A stretch of 64,000 nucleotides of DNA, from contig VUYV01000090.1 in NCBI GenBank assembly GCA_008711295.1, positions 1,109,331 through 1,173,330 on the forward strand, given 5' to 3'. A model generated the notes under the pieces. It made no database searches, had not been told where the DNA came from, and saw nothing but the letters and a program-made list of their open reading frames with translations. The first letter of the stretch is position 1. Each line of letters begins with the position of its first letter. The position numbers were made by a program, and so were the translations under genes. This DNA comes from Anarhynchus alexandrinus (taxonomy: Eukaryota > Chordata > Aves > Charadriiformes > Charadriidae). This document shows positions 50,368-62,239 of this stretch, one piece after another.

Positions 50368-51148
50368 ATGTTTGCTTGCAGCCCAGAAAGCCAACTGTAT
50401 CCTGGGCTGCATGAAAAGCAGTGTGGCCAGCAGGTCGAGGCCGGTGATTCTTCCCCTCTACTCCACTCTTGTGAGTCTCCACCTGGAGTACTGCGTCCAG
50501 GTTTGGGTCCACAGGACAAGACAGATATGGACCTCTTGGAGCAAAGCCAGAGGAGGGCGATGAAGATGATCAGAGGGCTGGAGCACCTCTCCTGTGAAGA
50601 CAGGCTGGGAGAGTTGGGGTTGTTCAGCCTGGAGAAGAGAAGGCTCTGGGGAGACCTTATTGTGGCCTTTCAATATATAAAGGGGTCTTACAAGAAAGAT
50701 GGAGAGAGAATTTTTACCAAGGCCTGTAGTGATAGGACAAGGGTTTTAAACTTAAAGAGGGCAGATTTAGATTTGGATTTAGACTGGGCATAAGGAAGAA
50801 ATGTTTTACGTTGAGGGTGGTGAGACACTGGAACAGGTTGCCCAGAGGAGTTGGGGATGCCCCATCATTGGAAGTGCTCAAGGTCAGGTTGAACGGCGCT
50901 TTGAGAAACTCAATCTAGTGAAAGTTGTCCTTGCCCATGGCAGGGGGTTGGACTAGTTGATCTTTAAAGGTCNTTTTAAACTTAAAGAGGGCAGATTTAG
51001 ATTTGGATTTAGACTGGGCATAAGGAAGAAATGTTTTACGTTGAGGGTGGTGAGACACTGGAACAGGTTGCCCAGAGGAGTTGGGGATGCCCCATCATTG
51101 GAAGTGCTCAAGGTCAGGTTGAACGGCGCTTTGAGAAACTCAATCTAG
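50368..51148 (+). pseudogene. CR1 ORF2 fragment, broken
   Basis: The plus frame 50368-50793 reads [20 protein letters not shown], then a GDLIVAFQYIKG block and FTKACSDRTR, typical of the CR1 C-terminus. Another frame from 50957 (crossing the N) gives FRFGFRLGIRKKCFTLRVVR and RHWNRLPRG. The early part also splits between frames (a second frame from 50351 carries the AAQKANCILGCMKSSVASR block). Frameshifts and loss of the catalytic FADD region make it non-functional. Confidence 0.85.
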
Positions 51149-51202
51149 TGAAAGTTGTCCTTGCCCATGGCAGGGGGTTGGACTAGTTGATCTTTAAAGG
51201 TC
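50744..51202. repeat. Perfect 229-bp direct duplication separated by one N
   Basis: Bases 50744-50972 and 50974-51202 agree at every position I compared, from TTTTAAACTTAAAGAGGG to ATCTTTAAAGGTC. The single ambiguous base 50973 lies exactly at the junction. Two perfect copies abutting one N is the expected trace of two contig ends that overlap but were joined end to end. Confidence 0.95.
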
Positions 51203-51240
51203 CCTTTCAACCCAAACCATCCTATGATTCTATGATTCTA

Positions 51241-54200
51241 GAGAAATAATACAAAGCTGGCAAGGTTGGTCCCTTTTCTTTACCCCAGAGCTTAAAAAAA
51301 ATTTCATTTTCTTTGGTAATATTTTTACTTTAATCACAGTAGCAATAGAAATGGTGATTTTGTCCACCACAATTGGCTTTTTGTTAAAGTTTAATAGCTG
51401 TCATCATAGTTCTTTTGTCATATCTTAAAATAAAAAACTGTAAGTTTTGAGGGACAACCTGAAGCAATTATGACTCTTGAGAGCAATAAAAGATAACATA
51501 AATATCTTGTTATATGTCCCCTGTTCAGCAAGTGCTGGCACCTGACGAAGGTCTTATATGCCACTTTTTAATTTCAAACATACAGTGCTTATATCTTGCA
51601 CTCCTTTTTTAACATGAGTTAGAAGTGGTGGTGGGTGAAAAGGTAGTGGCCACAGTCAGGAAGCTCAACACAGTGCTTGAGAGTTGGTAGGTCTGCAAGT
51701 GTATCTTGCAACCAATGATGTTAGGTTTTGTGAGTCTATATGCTGTTTAACATCAAGGATGCTATATTTAACATAAAAATCACAATGACGGTTTCTTACT
51801 GGTTGAATTACTGTTCACCTAACTGCAGGTAGTGCTAACCACAGCTTCAGGTTCAGCAGTTCAGCTATCTCACTCCAAGAACACGCTGCTTGTCTTGCCA
51901 TACTGGAGACTTACTGTCATTTACATGGAGACACCTTTACTAAGCTTAAGCAGCATAAAATGTATGTATGCTCATGCTCCTGCATAGACTACGGAAAAAT
52001 CAGCAGACTGCTATTGCAAACTACATTAGTCACTTAGTCATTTCTGTGAGTCTACAGACAAGAGGATCACTTCAGTACATGCACAGTATACTCACAGTAA
52101 CTCACAGAATTTCTGCAGCATTTTCCACAGCTAAAGGCATTCCTCTTCTCTACCAAGTCAGCCTGGCTGACTGTTTTTCACTAGACCTAGCAAAGTACAC
52201 TTTGAAATGCTGGCACCTTTCACAGAAATTTTCATTATTTATATAAATTAAAACTTTCATATACCCTCCTCTCTATTCTCTAGGTCATCTGTAAAATAAA
52301 AAAAAAGGAAGTGATGATCTAAGTGGAGAAAAGGGTCCCTTGCTACCTCACATATTGGATGGGAGTTGCCAGTTTCCATTCCAATTTATACAACTGCTGT
52401 CAGCAGAAGGAACTCTCTTCCTTTCCATGAAAAATATACAGTTTAATAGTATTTCTATAGATAATTAAAGCCTTTGGGTAACATCAAGTGACTCCCCAGA
52501 ACACTCCCTAGAACTTGCAGTTCTTGATCAAAATGGGACTGTTAGCAAATGTAAGTCAACAATTTTTAATGGAATTTCCTCTACTTCCTCCTCCTATTTG
52601 CCTCTCATGAAAATATTCCACCAGAAACATTTTTCACTGGCTCTTTCAAATATTGAGCCTGTAGGCAGGCAGTGGCTGAATAAATATTCTACTGCTAGGA
52701 AGGGTCCAATGAATGACTGTCCATCTGTACAAAGCTTGCTTTGCTCCCCATGGATCTAAAATGGCACCTGTTAAGCAACACACAGATGGGTTTTATGTTT
52801 GCCAGTTGATCTAAATAAGGATAGTCATCTTATTGATGGTGATCCTTGGCTAGCCATGATGCTCAAAAAAAAAAGGGGAAAATCTTGGCATAAGAACACT
52901 ATTAATTTAGTTTTAAAAATATTTATTTAGCTAGATTTGAGTAAAATGGCTTTTTATTTAGTTTTTGCTTACTACCAGGCAAAGCAAACTGGGATTTTAT
53001 CTGAAGAGGTGACTATCTATCATTAATCAATAACTCAGCTTGTGAGTATTTCATAAAAATCTCTTCTACCAGCAACTTTCCTTTGAGGCTACAACAAGCA
53101 AAGAACATTGTCTGTTTGACTTTATCTAACCTACATTGCCTTTCCGGTCTAGAGAAGCCTATGTGATATGATACCTCTTCAGTGTTGTGTTCTACTGTCT
53201 TACACCAATGCTTTATAGTTCAGAATTTGCTCACTCACCCACTTAACATCCAGTCTTCCATTGCACAGTTTCCATAATCTTACAACACGCAAACATTATC
53301 CTCTCAATTCAGTGCTATGCTTTAGCTAAGAAACAGGGATTTGAAGGCAACAGTAATGTGATCCCATTTTCTTTCAGTCAGTCAAAAGGACCCTTTACTA
53401 GGATGAATTTGATTGACAGAAGAATAAATTATTTTTTTTTATTTCACAGCTTTTTAGTGTAAACTTTCTAGGTCTTTATTTCATTTCTTGTGTAGCTCCC
53501 CAGTTGCTGACAGTAAATTTTCACAGTAATAATGCAGGACATCCCTGCTTCACAGTACCAACCCTTATCTCTCGCTATCAAAATCTCTAGTAAATACTAA
53601 CATCCTCGCTTGCTTACAAGTGGGGAAGGCAAATGTCTTTCCGCACTTGGCCTAAGCATATGCTGAAGTGTGCTAACTGGAAATAATCTTTGCAAAAGAT
53701 GGGGGTATTTTTTGGTAAAGTTTTTTTTTGTTTTGAGATTGCTGTAGCTAAAACTCTTTTTATTTCTACACACAGTTGACGAAAGAGATTTGTTTAGACC
53801 ACATTCAAACATATAATCCAGAGAATTAGGATTACCTTTCTGTGTGGCCTGGAGTTTCATTTGTGGATAAGCAGTTCTTCTACAGCTCAAAGGGGTTTTA
53901 GCCATTTTTGAAGATCATGTGGTCAGAAGAGTGCTCCAAATACTTTTTGTGTGTTCTTCAGGAACACTACAAAAGCTGAGGCCATGTAATAACGAGGTTC
54001 AAACAGCTGCTTTTGCACATTAGAAAGACTTCCCAGGTTGTACTGAACTTATATATACCATGCATTAAAAAAAAGAAAGAAAGGACAAACAGCAATGCTT
54101 ACAGAAAATCGCCCTGGAATAATGTTCAAATGAACTAGGAAACACTGGTGTTAAAATAAAGTTATTTCAGCACCTTTGTCCCTACAGAGGGAAAATAACT

Positions 54201-54584
54201 CAGTGAACTTTTCAGAACACTGGAACACTACAGTCTCTCTACTAAGCTCTTTCCCTCAAGGAAAAAATGCTCTAATGACACTGCCTGTGTGTAGACTGCA
54301 GTTTTTAAGAAAGCCTTAAGAGTGATTTAAACAGCTACTTCCCTGTACTTGGGTGTTGAACACCCTATGGGCACGCCAAAATTCCCGTGCATGATGATGG
54401 ATGAATTTGCCTAGACAGTCCTTGGGATCAAGTGTGTTGTTTCCGAAAGCACTCGAGTTATCTCAGATAACACAACTGAGAAATCAGCCACTGCCTGCTG
54501 TATGAAATGAAAATAACATGTCCCTAAAAATGTGATTTTCCTTTTAAGTCTTTTTCCTCAACAGCTTTAAAGAAGGAAATCCAC
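51241..54584. other. Non-coding stretch, nothing recognised
   Basis: Frames of at most 102 codons with no family match. AT-rich, with an A9 run near 52296, A10 near 52865, T10 near 53432 and T9 near 53721. No transposon recognised. Confidence 0.45.
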
Positions 54585-54812
54585 AAGTTTAGATTGGATA
54601 TCAGGAAAAATTTCTTCACCAAAAGGGTTATAAAGCATTGGACCAGGCTGCCCAGGGAAGTGGTTGAGTCCCCATCCCTGGAAGTATTTAAAAGACATGT
54701 AGATGCGGTGCTTAGGGACATGGTTTAGGGGTGGACTTGGTGGTGCTAGGTTAACGGTTGGACGTGATGATCTTAAGGGTCTTTTCCAACCTAAACGATT
54801 CTATGATTCTAA
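54585..54812 (+). mobile_element. CR1 3'-end fragment
   Basis: Begins near AAGTTTAGATTGGATATCAGG and continues through a CACCAAAAGGGTT/GGCTGCCCAGGGAAGTGG block, GTGCTTAGGGACATGG and CTAGGTTAACGGTTGGACGTG, to the terminal CCAACCTAAACGATTCTATG with one further ATTCTA unit. It belongs to the CR1 subfamily whose end has 'GGACTTGGTGGTGCTAGGTTAA', the same as the minus-strand copy at 61.3 kb. About 230 bases, severely 5'-truncated. The reading frame is too short to matter. Confidence 0.92.
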
Positions 54813-54895
54813 GTTAGGTTAGGAAAGACTTTTTTTTTTGGCATAAACTCCTCAAGATCTTTCAAAAATGGAGAGGGGAAGCTCACGAGGACAGT

Positions 54896-54973
54896 CATCC
54901 ACTAACACACTGTGCACTTAGACCAAGGATGAGCCATCTACTAACATACTGTGCACTCAGACCAAGAATCCCT
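54896..54973. repeat. Imperfect 39-bp tandem duplication
   Basis: CATCCACTAACACACTGTGC starts at 54896 and CATCTACTAACATACTGTGC at 54935. Both are followed by ACTYAGACCAAG. Two units with a few substitutions, so older than the 23-bp doublet at 14834. Confidence 0.85.
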
Positions 54974-55445
54974 TGCTAGTCACCTCTCCATAAAGACAGC
55001 AAAGAGATTTCTTTAGCTAAATATTTGGCTAAATACTGAAAAAAGAACAGCTGGAAAAAACATGAAGGAAAGTGAATTAATGAAGTACCAGGTCTTCATT
55101 TTTGATATGCTATCCTGGCTCTGCACTGAAATGTGTGTTGACCACTTGTACAGAAGGAGCTCACTGCAAATAATTTGTCTTGTCATATACTGTGGAAGCC
55201 ACAAAATGATCTGTATTAGCTGCAATGCACAAAAATAGGGACAACAAAGTTTTAACTGTTCCTAGCCAGGTGCCATCCAAGACCTTGGGGCCCCAGCAGA
55301 GCCTGTTGCATCTGCTCAGCACAAAACATGACAAGGCCTTGACTCCTCATCTCTCTGTTTCACTTGAGCAAACGTGTTAATAGATCTAATGCCATCTTAT
55401 TTTCTCACTTTGGTTCGACAGAAGGTGACCAGACAACGAGTGTGA

Positions 55446-56228
55446 GGTCATTTTGGAAAAAGGAGGACTGCTGAGGTAAGGGTCATTGAAGAGGCAAGGT
55501 GGCAAGAGTTCAGGATCTTGCCTTCTGGGAAAACTAAAGTTTGCACTCTGATTTCTACATTTTTACAAACTCCTTGTCATGACTTATATCTCCACCATAT
55601 CTCCACCTTTTTAGCCCATTTATCTTCCTTGCTAGAGATCATGTTTGATCTGGATTTGGTGGATAGGGAGCAATGTCCAAAATTTGCAAAAGACATGCAG
55701 TTGTTCTTAGAGAGACGTAGATGCAACACATCACCATTACCACCCATAATTGTCATATATAATTGCAGCATCTTCTTCAGGGCTAAGTTCACTGTCTTCC
55801 ATGGAACAGAGAGGCTCAAAGTTGCTGTAACCTGTGCTAACTGCTTACAGCTGCAAATCAAAGAGCTGATCCTGCAGCTGGTCAGCCATAGGGGACAATG
55901 TAAAGAGCTATGTTTCTATGCTCCTAGACAGAGGTTGCAATTATGGCTGCATGGCAGCTGTCACAGAAGTTGCCTCTCTGACAGGATCCTCCAGGAGGAT
56001 GAATCTGCTTATTCTAGAGTCACAGCAGATTTGGCTCAGCTAGTAATTTACCATCAGATCAAAGTACCCAGCTGTCTGGAACAAATTCGTCTTAGTTTTA
56101 CTCCTTGTTTTGCTTACTGCACATTCCTGACATCTTTGCTCATTCTGAGCTCCAGTATATCTAGGTGTGTGCCCAGAAGAGAAAGCTCTACAGCTTCATT
56201 TCCAGATGTAATGGAAAAGTCAAGTTAG
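55446..56228 (+). other. Long open frame of unknown nature
   Basis: The frame has no stop from 55446 to the stop at 56226-56228, about 260 codons, the longest open frame outside CR1 in this window. The first ATG-like start is not obvious (TTG at 55518 begins a 236-codon reading). The translation has mixed composition, many cysteines and leucines, and segments such as MFDLDLVDREQCPKF and KVAVTCANCLQLQIKELILQ. I recognise no domain. A donor-like GAGGTAAGG lies at 55473-55481 inside it. It may be a chance frame, a non-coding exon or remains of an unknown element. Confidence 0.2.
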
Positions 56229-57095
56229 ATTCTCTCCCTGTATCCTGACAGATACTTGTTTGATCTGAAAGGGGCAGATTGGGTCAGTGTGTGCGACCTG
56301 AGCATCCAGGACTCTCTGTTCTAAATCCAAAGCAACCTTGCAGAAAAGGAAAGACTTTTGAGTGCAGCCGTCATCCTCCGTGTGCAAATACTCACCATCC
56401 CATTAGCAGCAGAGTAAGACTGGCCATTTTGTGAGAGTGCCAAAAAGACAGAAGGCCATCTGGTGCTATAGACTAATCTAACAGCATTGAAGTCAATACA
56501 GCCTGGTTGGTATACAGTACATAAGGCTCTCTTACAGACAGATTAGTCCCTGTAGTCAGGAGAGACTGGACATTACATTATCTGCGCTAGAGAAGCAAAC
56601 ACTGACAAGCTGTAAGAGACAAGCTGGCAACGTGGCCCTCAGAGCAGAGAGTAGGAAGCTGATCATAGGTAGATTTCTTTGGGATTGAGAATTATGAAAA
56701 GAAAGTGGCTGAATGTATTGGACTCAGCTGCAAATTAGTGAGTGTAAATTCCTGCCTGGCATAACTTAAGCCGTGTTATCATTTGTACAGGTAGTTTGCA
56801 AGAGCGTAAAGTTTTTATGAAGATAATATGGAACAAAAGGGAGGAAACTGAGATTCAAATGAGAAGAGTAAAAGGTTAGCGCCAACACATGCAATCACAC
56901 CAGCATAACCCAATGTCTCAGTGGTCTGCGGTGTTCATTGCATTAAATGTGATAGTACCATATGCTTATATAAACATACAGTACTGAAAGACAGCACATT
57001 TATACACACAATATGTCACTTTCCTGAGTGGGAGAGCAGGATCAACTACCATACTTGAGGGCTGAGGGACAGTCAGTGTTGCACATGCAGTTAGG
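56229..57095. other. Non-coding stretch, nothing recognised
   Basis: A CATTGAAGTCAATAC phrase near 56484 could be another trace of the repeat class at 32735. No gene or transposon ends seen. Confidence 0.4.
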
Positions 57096-57099
57096 TAAA

Positions 57100-58190
57100 A
57101 GTGTATGCAGTCATCCAGTGAATTGCAGATCAATAGTTTGCTTTCAATAGCTGGTAAATTATTTGCATCGATGACTATAAAATACTTATGGGATATAATG
57201 GGATCTGTATACTATGAGCTCTGCAAAGGAGATAATCTGTTAAAATTTTTTGAGCGAGTCAATAGTATAGAAGGTAAAAGAGAGGGCTGCAATAATTTAT
57301 GAAGGTCTCAAAATGCCTTTGTTCAAACCCTTCATAAAGAGCAACTAAAGAAGCTAAGTAGGCAAAGAGGAGAAGGAGGAAGAGGAAGAGACAAAGTAGT
57401 TGCACAGATCAAAAATGGTGAAGTAATAAGAAACAAAAAGAAAGAAAAATGGTTGCTATGGCATGAGGTTATCCGTGGTGTGCCACAAGGTTCCATCCTC
57501 GGGCATCTGTTGTTTATCAACTATCTGGAAAGTGTTTTGCTGACATTCCAAAATCATTTAAGTTGATCAAGACCAGAGAAACTGTGAAAAACTTTGGAGG
57601 CCTTAAGCAAGTTGAGTGAATAGAAAATATGATGGCAGATGAAACCAAATGCTGGCAAATCTCTTTAGCACACTTTAAAGGAAATCACTGGAACTGCTCA
57701 CTTTCCTGGGTTCTAAACTGACTGTATCTCAGAAAAAGACTAAACAAACACTGTGCATAGATCAAAAAAGACCATTACTCATGAAGAAGCAGCGGCAGAA
57801 AACGTAAGCAGTTACTGGGCTATAAACAAAATATAATGGTAATAGAACAGAAATATAATAATGTATGTCTATGTATTGTAATTTAGTGAACCAAATAAAT
57901 CACTCGTCAGCTGGAACACTGTGCACAATTTTAATTACCCCTATCAAAAAGGGGACAGAAGAATTAGCTGAGATAAAAATTAGTAAAACACACTGAAAGA
58001 CTGTCCTGTGTTTGCCTTAGACAGAAGGCAAGTAAGCGGGGACACAAGAAAAGAATCACAATAATAAATAACATGCTCTCAGTACAAGAACAAGGGAGCA
58101 TTCACTGAAACTGAAATTTAGTGACAATTGCAAAGTGGCAATAGGAAACTCCTTTTCACACAAAGCAAAATTTTATGTAATTATAATGTT
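57100..58190 (+). mobile_element. Ancient CR1-family LINE, heavily decayed
   Basis: Bases 57477-57503 encode GVPQGSILG, the CR1 reverse-transcriptase motif. Upstream, AAATTTTTTGAGCGAGTCAA near 57244 fits the preceding palm region. Downstream come AAACCAAATGCTGGCAAAT (57642), CAGCGGCAGAAAACGTAAGC near 57790, and TGGAACACTGTGCACAATTTTAATTACCCC-type wording (57911-57939; the 'LEYCVQFWSP' position), followed by AAAAAGGGGACAGAAGAATTA. The order is collinear with CR1. Numerous stops and indels mean no coding capacity. It is clearly older than the copies at 22 and 50 kb. Confidence 0.7.
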
Positions 58191-59738
58191 AAATATTAAA
58201 CAACAGATAATTATTTCAGGGACATATATCAACCAGCAATTTGAGCTTTTGAAGCACACTCTTCTACACAACCAACCAACTCCCTAGCAATATATTGCCA
58301 GGCTTCTTGCACTTTCTTTGACATATCTAGTACTAGCTACTGTTCAAGGTAGGACAATATGCCTTGGATCTGATTTACTCTGAACACTTTTATGGATAAT
58401 TATTGCAATAAAAATGATTAATGTTGTATAGAGTGCATATTGTCATTGAAGCTATCTATTGAATGATTTTATTTTAAAACTTTGCTGCTTGATCTGTTTC
58501 CACCTATTTTTAACTGGAAATAAAAAGCAAGGAAACCCGCAGCACAGAACCCTTTTCTGCCTCATTATATTTCTAATTTTTTGTAGAAGTGGTGTTGTAA
58601 ATTCCCTTTTCCCTGATATGGGTTTGAGTGGGGGGGATGCAGATCATAACTAATATTTTTTTTACATTAGCTTGTTATTATTGATAGCAGATAGCTATTT
58701 ACATAACACTTACTCACTCACACATGCACTTATAGTTGCCAGTCAGAGCAATAGTTGGGAGACCAACCACACCATGCATTCCAAAGCAGAGTATCATGCT
58801 GAAGCACCAATGGCTTCTAGGTAGTTCTTCAGAAAGTCCTTCAGGGAATCCTTTGTTTCATGAGGGATGCATATAATCCTGTAGTCTTTTCATACAGCAG
58901 CCACTGCCTCCCAGGATGTGGTCCAAGTCACAACAACCCACTGTTGATACCACTGTGTGCTAGTAGCCTTATATCAATTCAGCAGACTCTAGGTGCCCCG
59001 AGTTTATTAGATTTTGCAAATTCAACATGACTACTTGTATCCAGACCTTATCCTAAGGAAACTTTCACAAATTACCTTCTCAGCACTTACTTTTCCCCTC
59101 CTTGGTTTGTAGATAGTTAGTATCTAGAGTTAACACGGGTTTATGAGAAGGTATTGGTTCAATCAATCCTGCCTTGACTTTTGTGCCAAAGCTTATGAGC
59201 AGAGGCAATGCAAAGACACTTCTGTTCACCAACTGCTTGTTCCTGTGCAGAAGAACTTGCTCTCCCCATATGCATTACTGAAGTGTGGATATAAGCCAGA
59301 GTAGAAAAGGATCAGCTGAAATGGCAGGAGGGGATGGATCTATCATAAGCTTTTTTTGCTGGAGAAGTGTCCAAGTTTTTTCTGGAAAGTCGTGTTCATG
59401 TCATATCTTCAAAGTCTGTGGTATTAACACTTGGCCAAAACAGCCTTTTGTACAGCATATCCTATACCCCAGCTTCTTGTACTCATATCTTCAGAGCACT
59501 CTTCTGTGAAATAACATATAAATGGATATTGGTCACACCACATACATCCATGTAGCACATTCAAGAGCTCTGGGTCCTTGCTCCACAAATGTAGTGCAAA
59601 ATAATAACAGAGATATCAAAATACATTCATACTACTAATCTTTGCCAACAGTTTGGATTTTTTGTTATGCCCTGCTTTAAATATCACTGCATTTATTGAG
59701 ACCTGCAAAGAGGGGAAAGTCTTGGTTAAATTTTACAT
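58191..59738. other. Non-coding stretch, nothing recognised
   Basis: Frames of at most 74 codons. T9 near 58655. No repeat or gene recognised. Confidence 0.45.
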
Positions 59739-60008
59739 AAAATCATGGAATAATTTAGGTTGCCTAAGGACCAACCTAAAGGTTGCCTAAAGGATCAACA
59801 CTTAAATCAGACCTGACTTGTAAGTTAGATCAGGTTGCTCAGGGCTTTGACCAGTCATGTTCTGAATATCACCAAGGATGGAGATTCCATAATAGGTCTG
59901 AGCCCCAGTTCCAGTGTTTGCCCACCGCTACTATGATCTTCTCGATAGCCTTCTACAACATATGCTTCCCTATTCACCTTTCTGACCCTCTACTGGATTT
60001 GCTCCCAC
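59739..60008 (-). mobile_element. Diverged CR1 3'-end fragment
   Basis: AAATCATGGAATAATTTAGGTTG at the left edge is a decayed minus-strand CR1 3' end, followed by AGATCAGGTTGCTCAGGGCT near 59827, the CCAAGGATGGAGATTCCATAA block near 59872 and CCAGTGTTTGCCCACC near 59911. It contains a local GGTTGCCTAAGGACCAACCTAAA duplication. It is older than its right-hand neighbour. Confidence 0.75.
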
Positions 60009-60011
60009 ACG

Positions 60012-60575
60012 TCACAGAATCACAGCATGGCTGAGGTTGGAGGTGACCTCTGAAAGTCACCTGGTCCAACACTTCTGCTCAAGCAGGGCCACCTAGGGCT
60101 GGTTACCTAGGACTATGTCCAGATGGCTTTTGAATATCTCCAAGGACAGAGACACCACAATCTCTCTGGACAACCCATATCAGTGCTCAGTCACCCTCAT
60201 AGCAAAGAAATTATTCCTTATGTTCAGAGGGTCCCTCCTTCGTTTCAGTAGGTGCTCATTGCCTCTTGTCCTGTCACTGGGTACCATTGGAAAAAGCCTG
60301 GCTCTGTCCTCATTGCACCGACCCTTCAGGTATTTGTATACATTGGCAAGATCCCCCACATACATGGGTAAGATACATATCTTACCAACGTATAGACCCC
60401 TCCATATGCAAATATTTGTCTTGTACCACAGCGCATCAAACTGGAAATAGACTTCCAGAAGTGATCTCACAGGTACCATATAGTGGGGAATGGTCGTTCT
60501 CCTCAACCTGCTGCCCACTGTTTTACTAATGTGGTATGTGGTTAGCTTTCATCAGCACACTGTTGACTCATGGTT
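60012..60575 (-). mobile_element. CR1 fragment, 5'-truncated
   Basis: Starts with TCACAGAATCACAGCATGGC, then AGGTTGGAGGTGACCTCTG, CTGGTCCAACACTTCTGCTC and GGGCCACCTAGGGCTGG, the typical 3' end of a CR1 subfamily. It continues through GGACAACCCATATCAGTGC, CTTGTCCTGTCACTGGG, the GTTCTCCTCAACCTGCTGCC region and an ACACTGTTGACTCATGG block near 60558. The minus frame 60180-60518 carries fragments of the C-terminal reading frame. A short inverted repeat (GGTAAGATA / TATCTTACC) at 60367-60386 interrupts it. Confidence 0.85.
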
Positions 60576-61333
60576 AAGTACCAGAATGTCATATGAACAC
60601 TTATATATATGACCACTTGGACACTCATAACATGGTGAGAACACCCAAATCTTCCCATTAGCCCACATATATCTACTGAGAAATTCCCTGGAGTTACCTG
60701 AAAGAACATAACCCATATGCAAATTATGCACCCATCACACATGCTGATGAATACTAAATATAATACTTGCAGTTTTTCTCTTCTTTGGACTGCAGTGGAT
60801 GACCTGCAAAAATGACGATCATGACTAATGACAAATTCTGAAAAAAAAAATAAAAAATCCTGAAAACAGTAGTGCTTTACAATGTACCAGCCTGTACTTG
60901 AGAAAAAAAAAAAACCACAAACAAAAACCAAACCAACCAACCAAACAAAAAAACCCCAAACCCCAAAACAAATTGGCTGGATTAACAGAATAACCAGTGG
61001 TATCTTCATTCAGCATTGTGTGACGTTAGATGTGCTTTCATGTGAAGTTTCCTCCTTCAGAATGAGATCCAGGCAGTATCAAGCCTTGAGTGACATGCAG
61101 GAATTTAGTGAAGCATCTGACTTGGTGCATAAAGAAGGAAGAAGCCAACACTTCTGATGTTGCCTTTTAGGAAATCCTCTACAGGTAGAGTGGAGAATCA
61201 GGCCTGTAAATTTGCAAGCTGAAGAAGGATATGCTTGCTGAAGTTACTGAAGCTAAGCCTGCAAGGGAGACAGATGGTTCCTGCGTGGTCATGCAGAAGG
61301 AGAAGGTAAGAAGACTTGTCAATGCTGCAGGAG
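60576..61333. other. Non-coding stretch with an A/C-rich tract
   Basis: Holds an A11/A6 patch near 60840 and the A/C simple repeat at 60901-60972. A 155-codon minus frame (60542-61009) is produced largely by that tract and has no family match. Confidence 0.45.
60901..60972. repeat. A/C simple repeat (CCAAA/ACCAACC)
   Basis: Long A runs with CCA, AACC and CCCCAAA units, the reverse-strand equivalent of the T/G tracts at 11391 and 50167. Low complexity. Confidence 0.9.
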
Positions 61334-61475
61334 GAATCATAGAATCATTTAGGTTGGAAAAAACCTTTAAGATCATCAAGTCCAACCATTAACCTAGCAC
61401 TGCCAAGTCCACCCCTAAACCCTGTCCCTAAGCACCACATCTACACGTCTTTTAAATACCTCCAGGGATGGGGAC

Positions 61476-62239
61476 TCAACCACTTCCCTGGGCAGCCTGG
61501 TCCAATGCTTGACAACCCTTTCGGTAAAGAAATATCCAATCTAAACCTCCCCTGGTGCAACTTGAGGCCATTTCCTCTTGTTCTATCGCTTGCTGCTTGG
61601 GAAAAGAGACACCCACCTTGCTACAACCTCCTTTCAGGTAGTTGTAGAGAGCAATAAGATCTCCCCTTAGCCTCATTTTCTCCAGGCTAAACAACCCCAG
61701 TTCCCTCAGCTGCTCTTCATAAGACTTGTGCTCTAGACCCTTCACCAGCTTTGTTGCCCTTCTTTGGATGCGCTCCAGGACACTATGTCTTTCTTGTAGT
61801 GAGGGGCTCAAAACTGAACACAGTATTCAAGGTGCAGCCTCACCAGTACTGAGTACAGGGAGACAATCACTCCCCTAGTCCTGCTGGCCACACTACTTCT
61901 GAGACAAGCCAGGATGCTGTTAGCCTTCCTGGCTACCTGGGCACACTGCTGGCTCATATTCAGCCAGCTGTTGACCAACACCCCCAGGTCCTTTTCTGTT
62001 GTGTAGCTTTCCTGCCACTCTTCCCCAAGCCTATAGCGTTGCATGCAGTTGTTGCGACCCAAGTGCAGGACCTGGCACTTGGCCTTGTTTAACCTCATAC
62101 AACTGGCCTCGGCCCATTGATCCAGCCTGTCCAGATCCCTCTGTAGAGCCTTCCTACCCTCAAGCAGATCAACAGTCCTGCCCAACTTGGTGTTGTCCGC
62201 AAACTTACTGAGGCTGCACTCAATCCCCTCATCCAGAGT
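61476..62239 (-). pseudogene. CR1 ORF2: reverse-transcriptase C-terminal part, broken
   Basis: The catalytic motif is at 62192-62203 on the minus strand and reads FADN where active CR1 has FADD, so the second catalytic aspartate is lost. The frame continues as [60 protein letters not shown] and LEYCVQF up to about 61808. It then shifts to a second frame: [40 protein letters not shown] and a YNYLKGG block. Confidence 0.88.

Larger units (their letters stand above)
50352..51240 (+). mobile_element. CR1 retrotransposon, 5'-truncated, with internal duplication
   Basis: Similarity begins near GACCTGGCAATG (CR1 MSxQCA region) and runs through reverse-transcriptase C-terminal sequence to the terminal AAACCATCCTATGATTCTATG tail ending at 51240. 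The order is normal except that the last quarter occurs twice: 50744-50972 is repeated exactly at 50974-51202, with an N at 50973 between. The CR1 tail (CCCTTTCAACCC and ATTCTATG units) follows only the second copy. Without the duplication the element would be about 660 bases. Confidence 0.92.

Noticed and set aside
60542..61009. 155-codon minus-strand open frame
   Set aside because: Largely created by the A/C-rich tract at 60901-60972; its F/W/G-rich run is low complexity.
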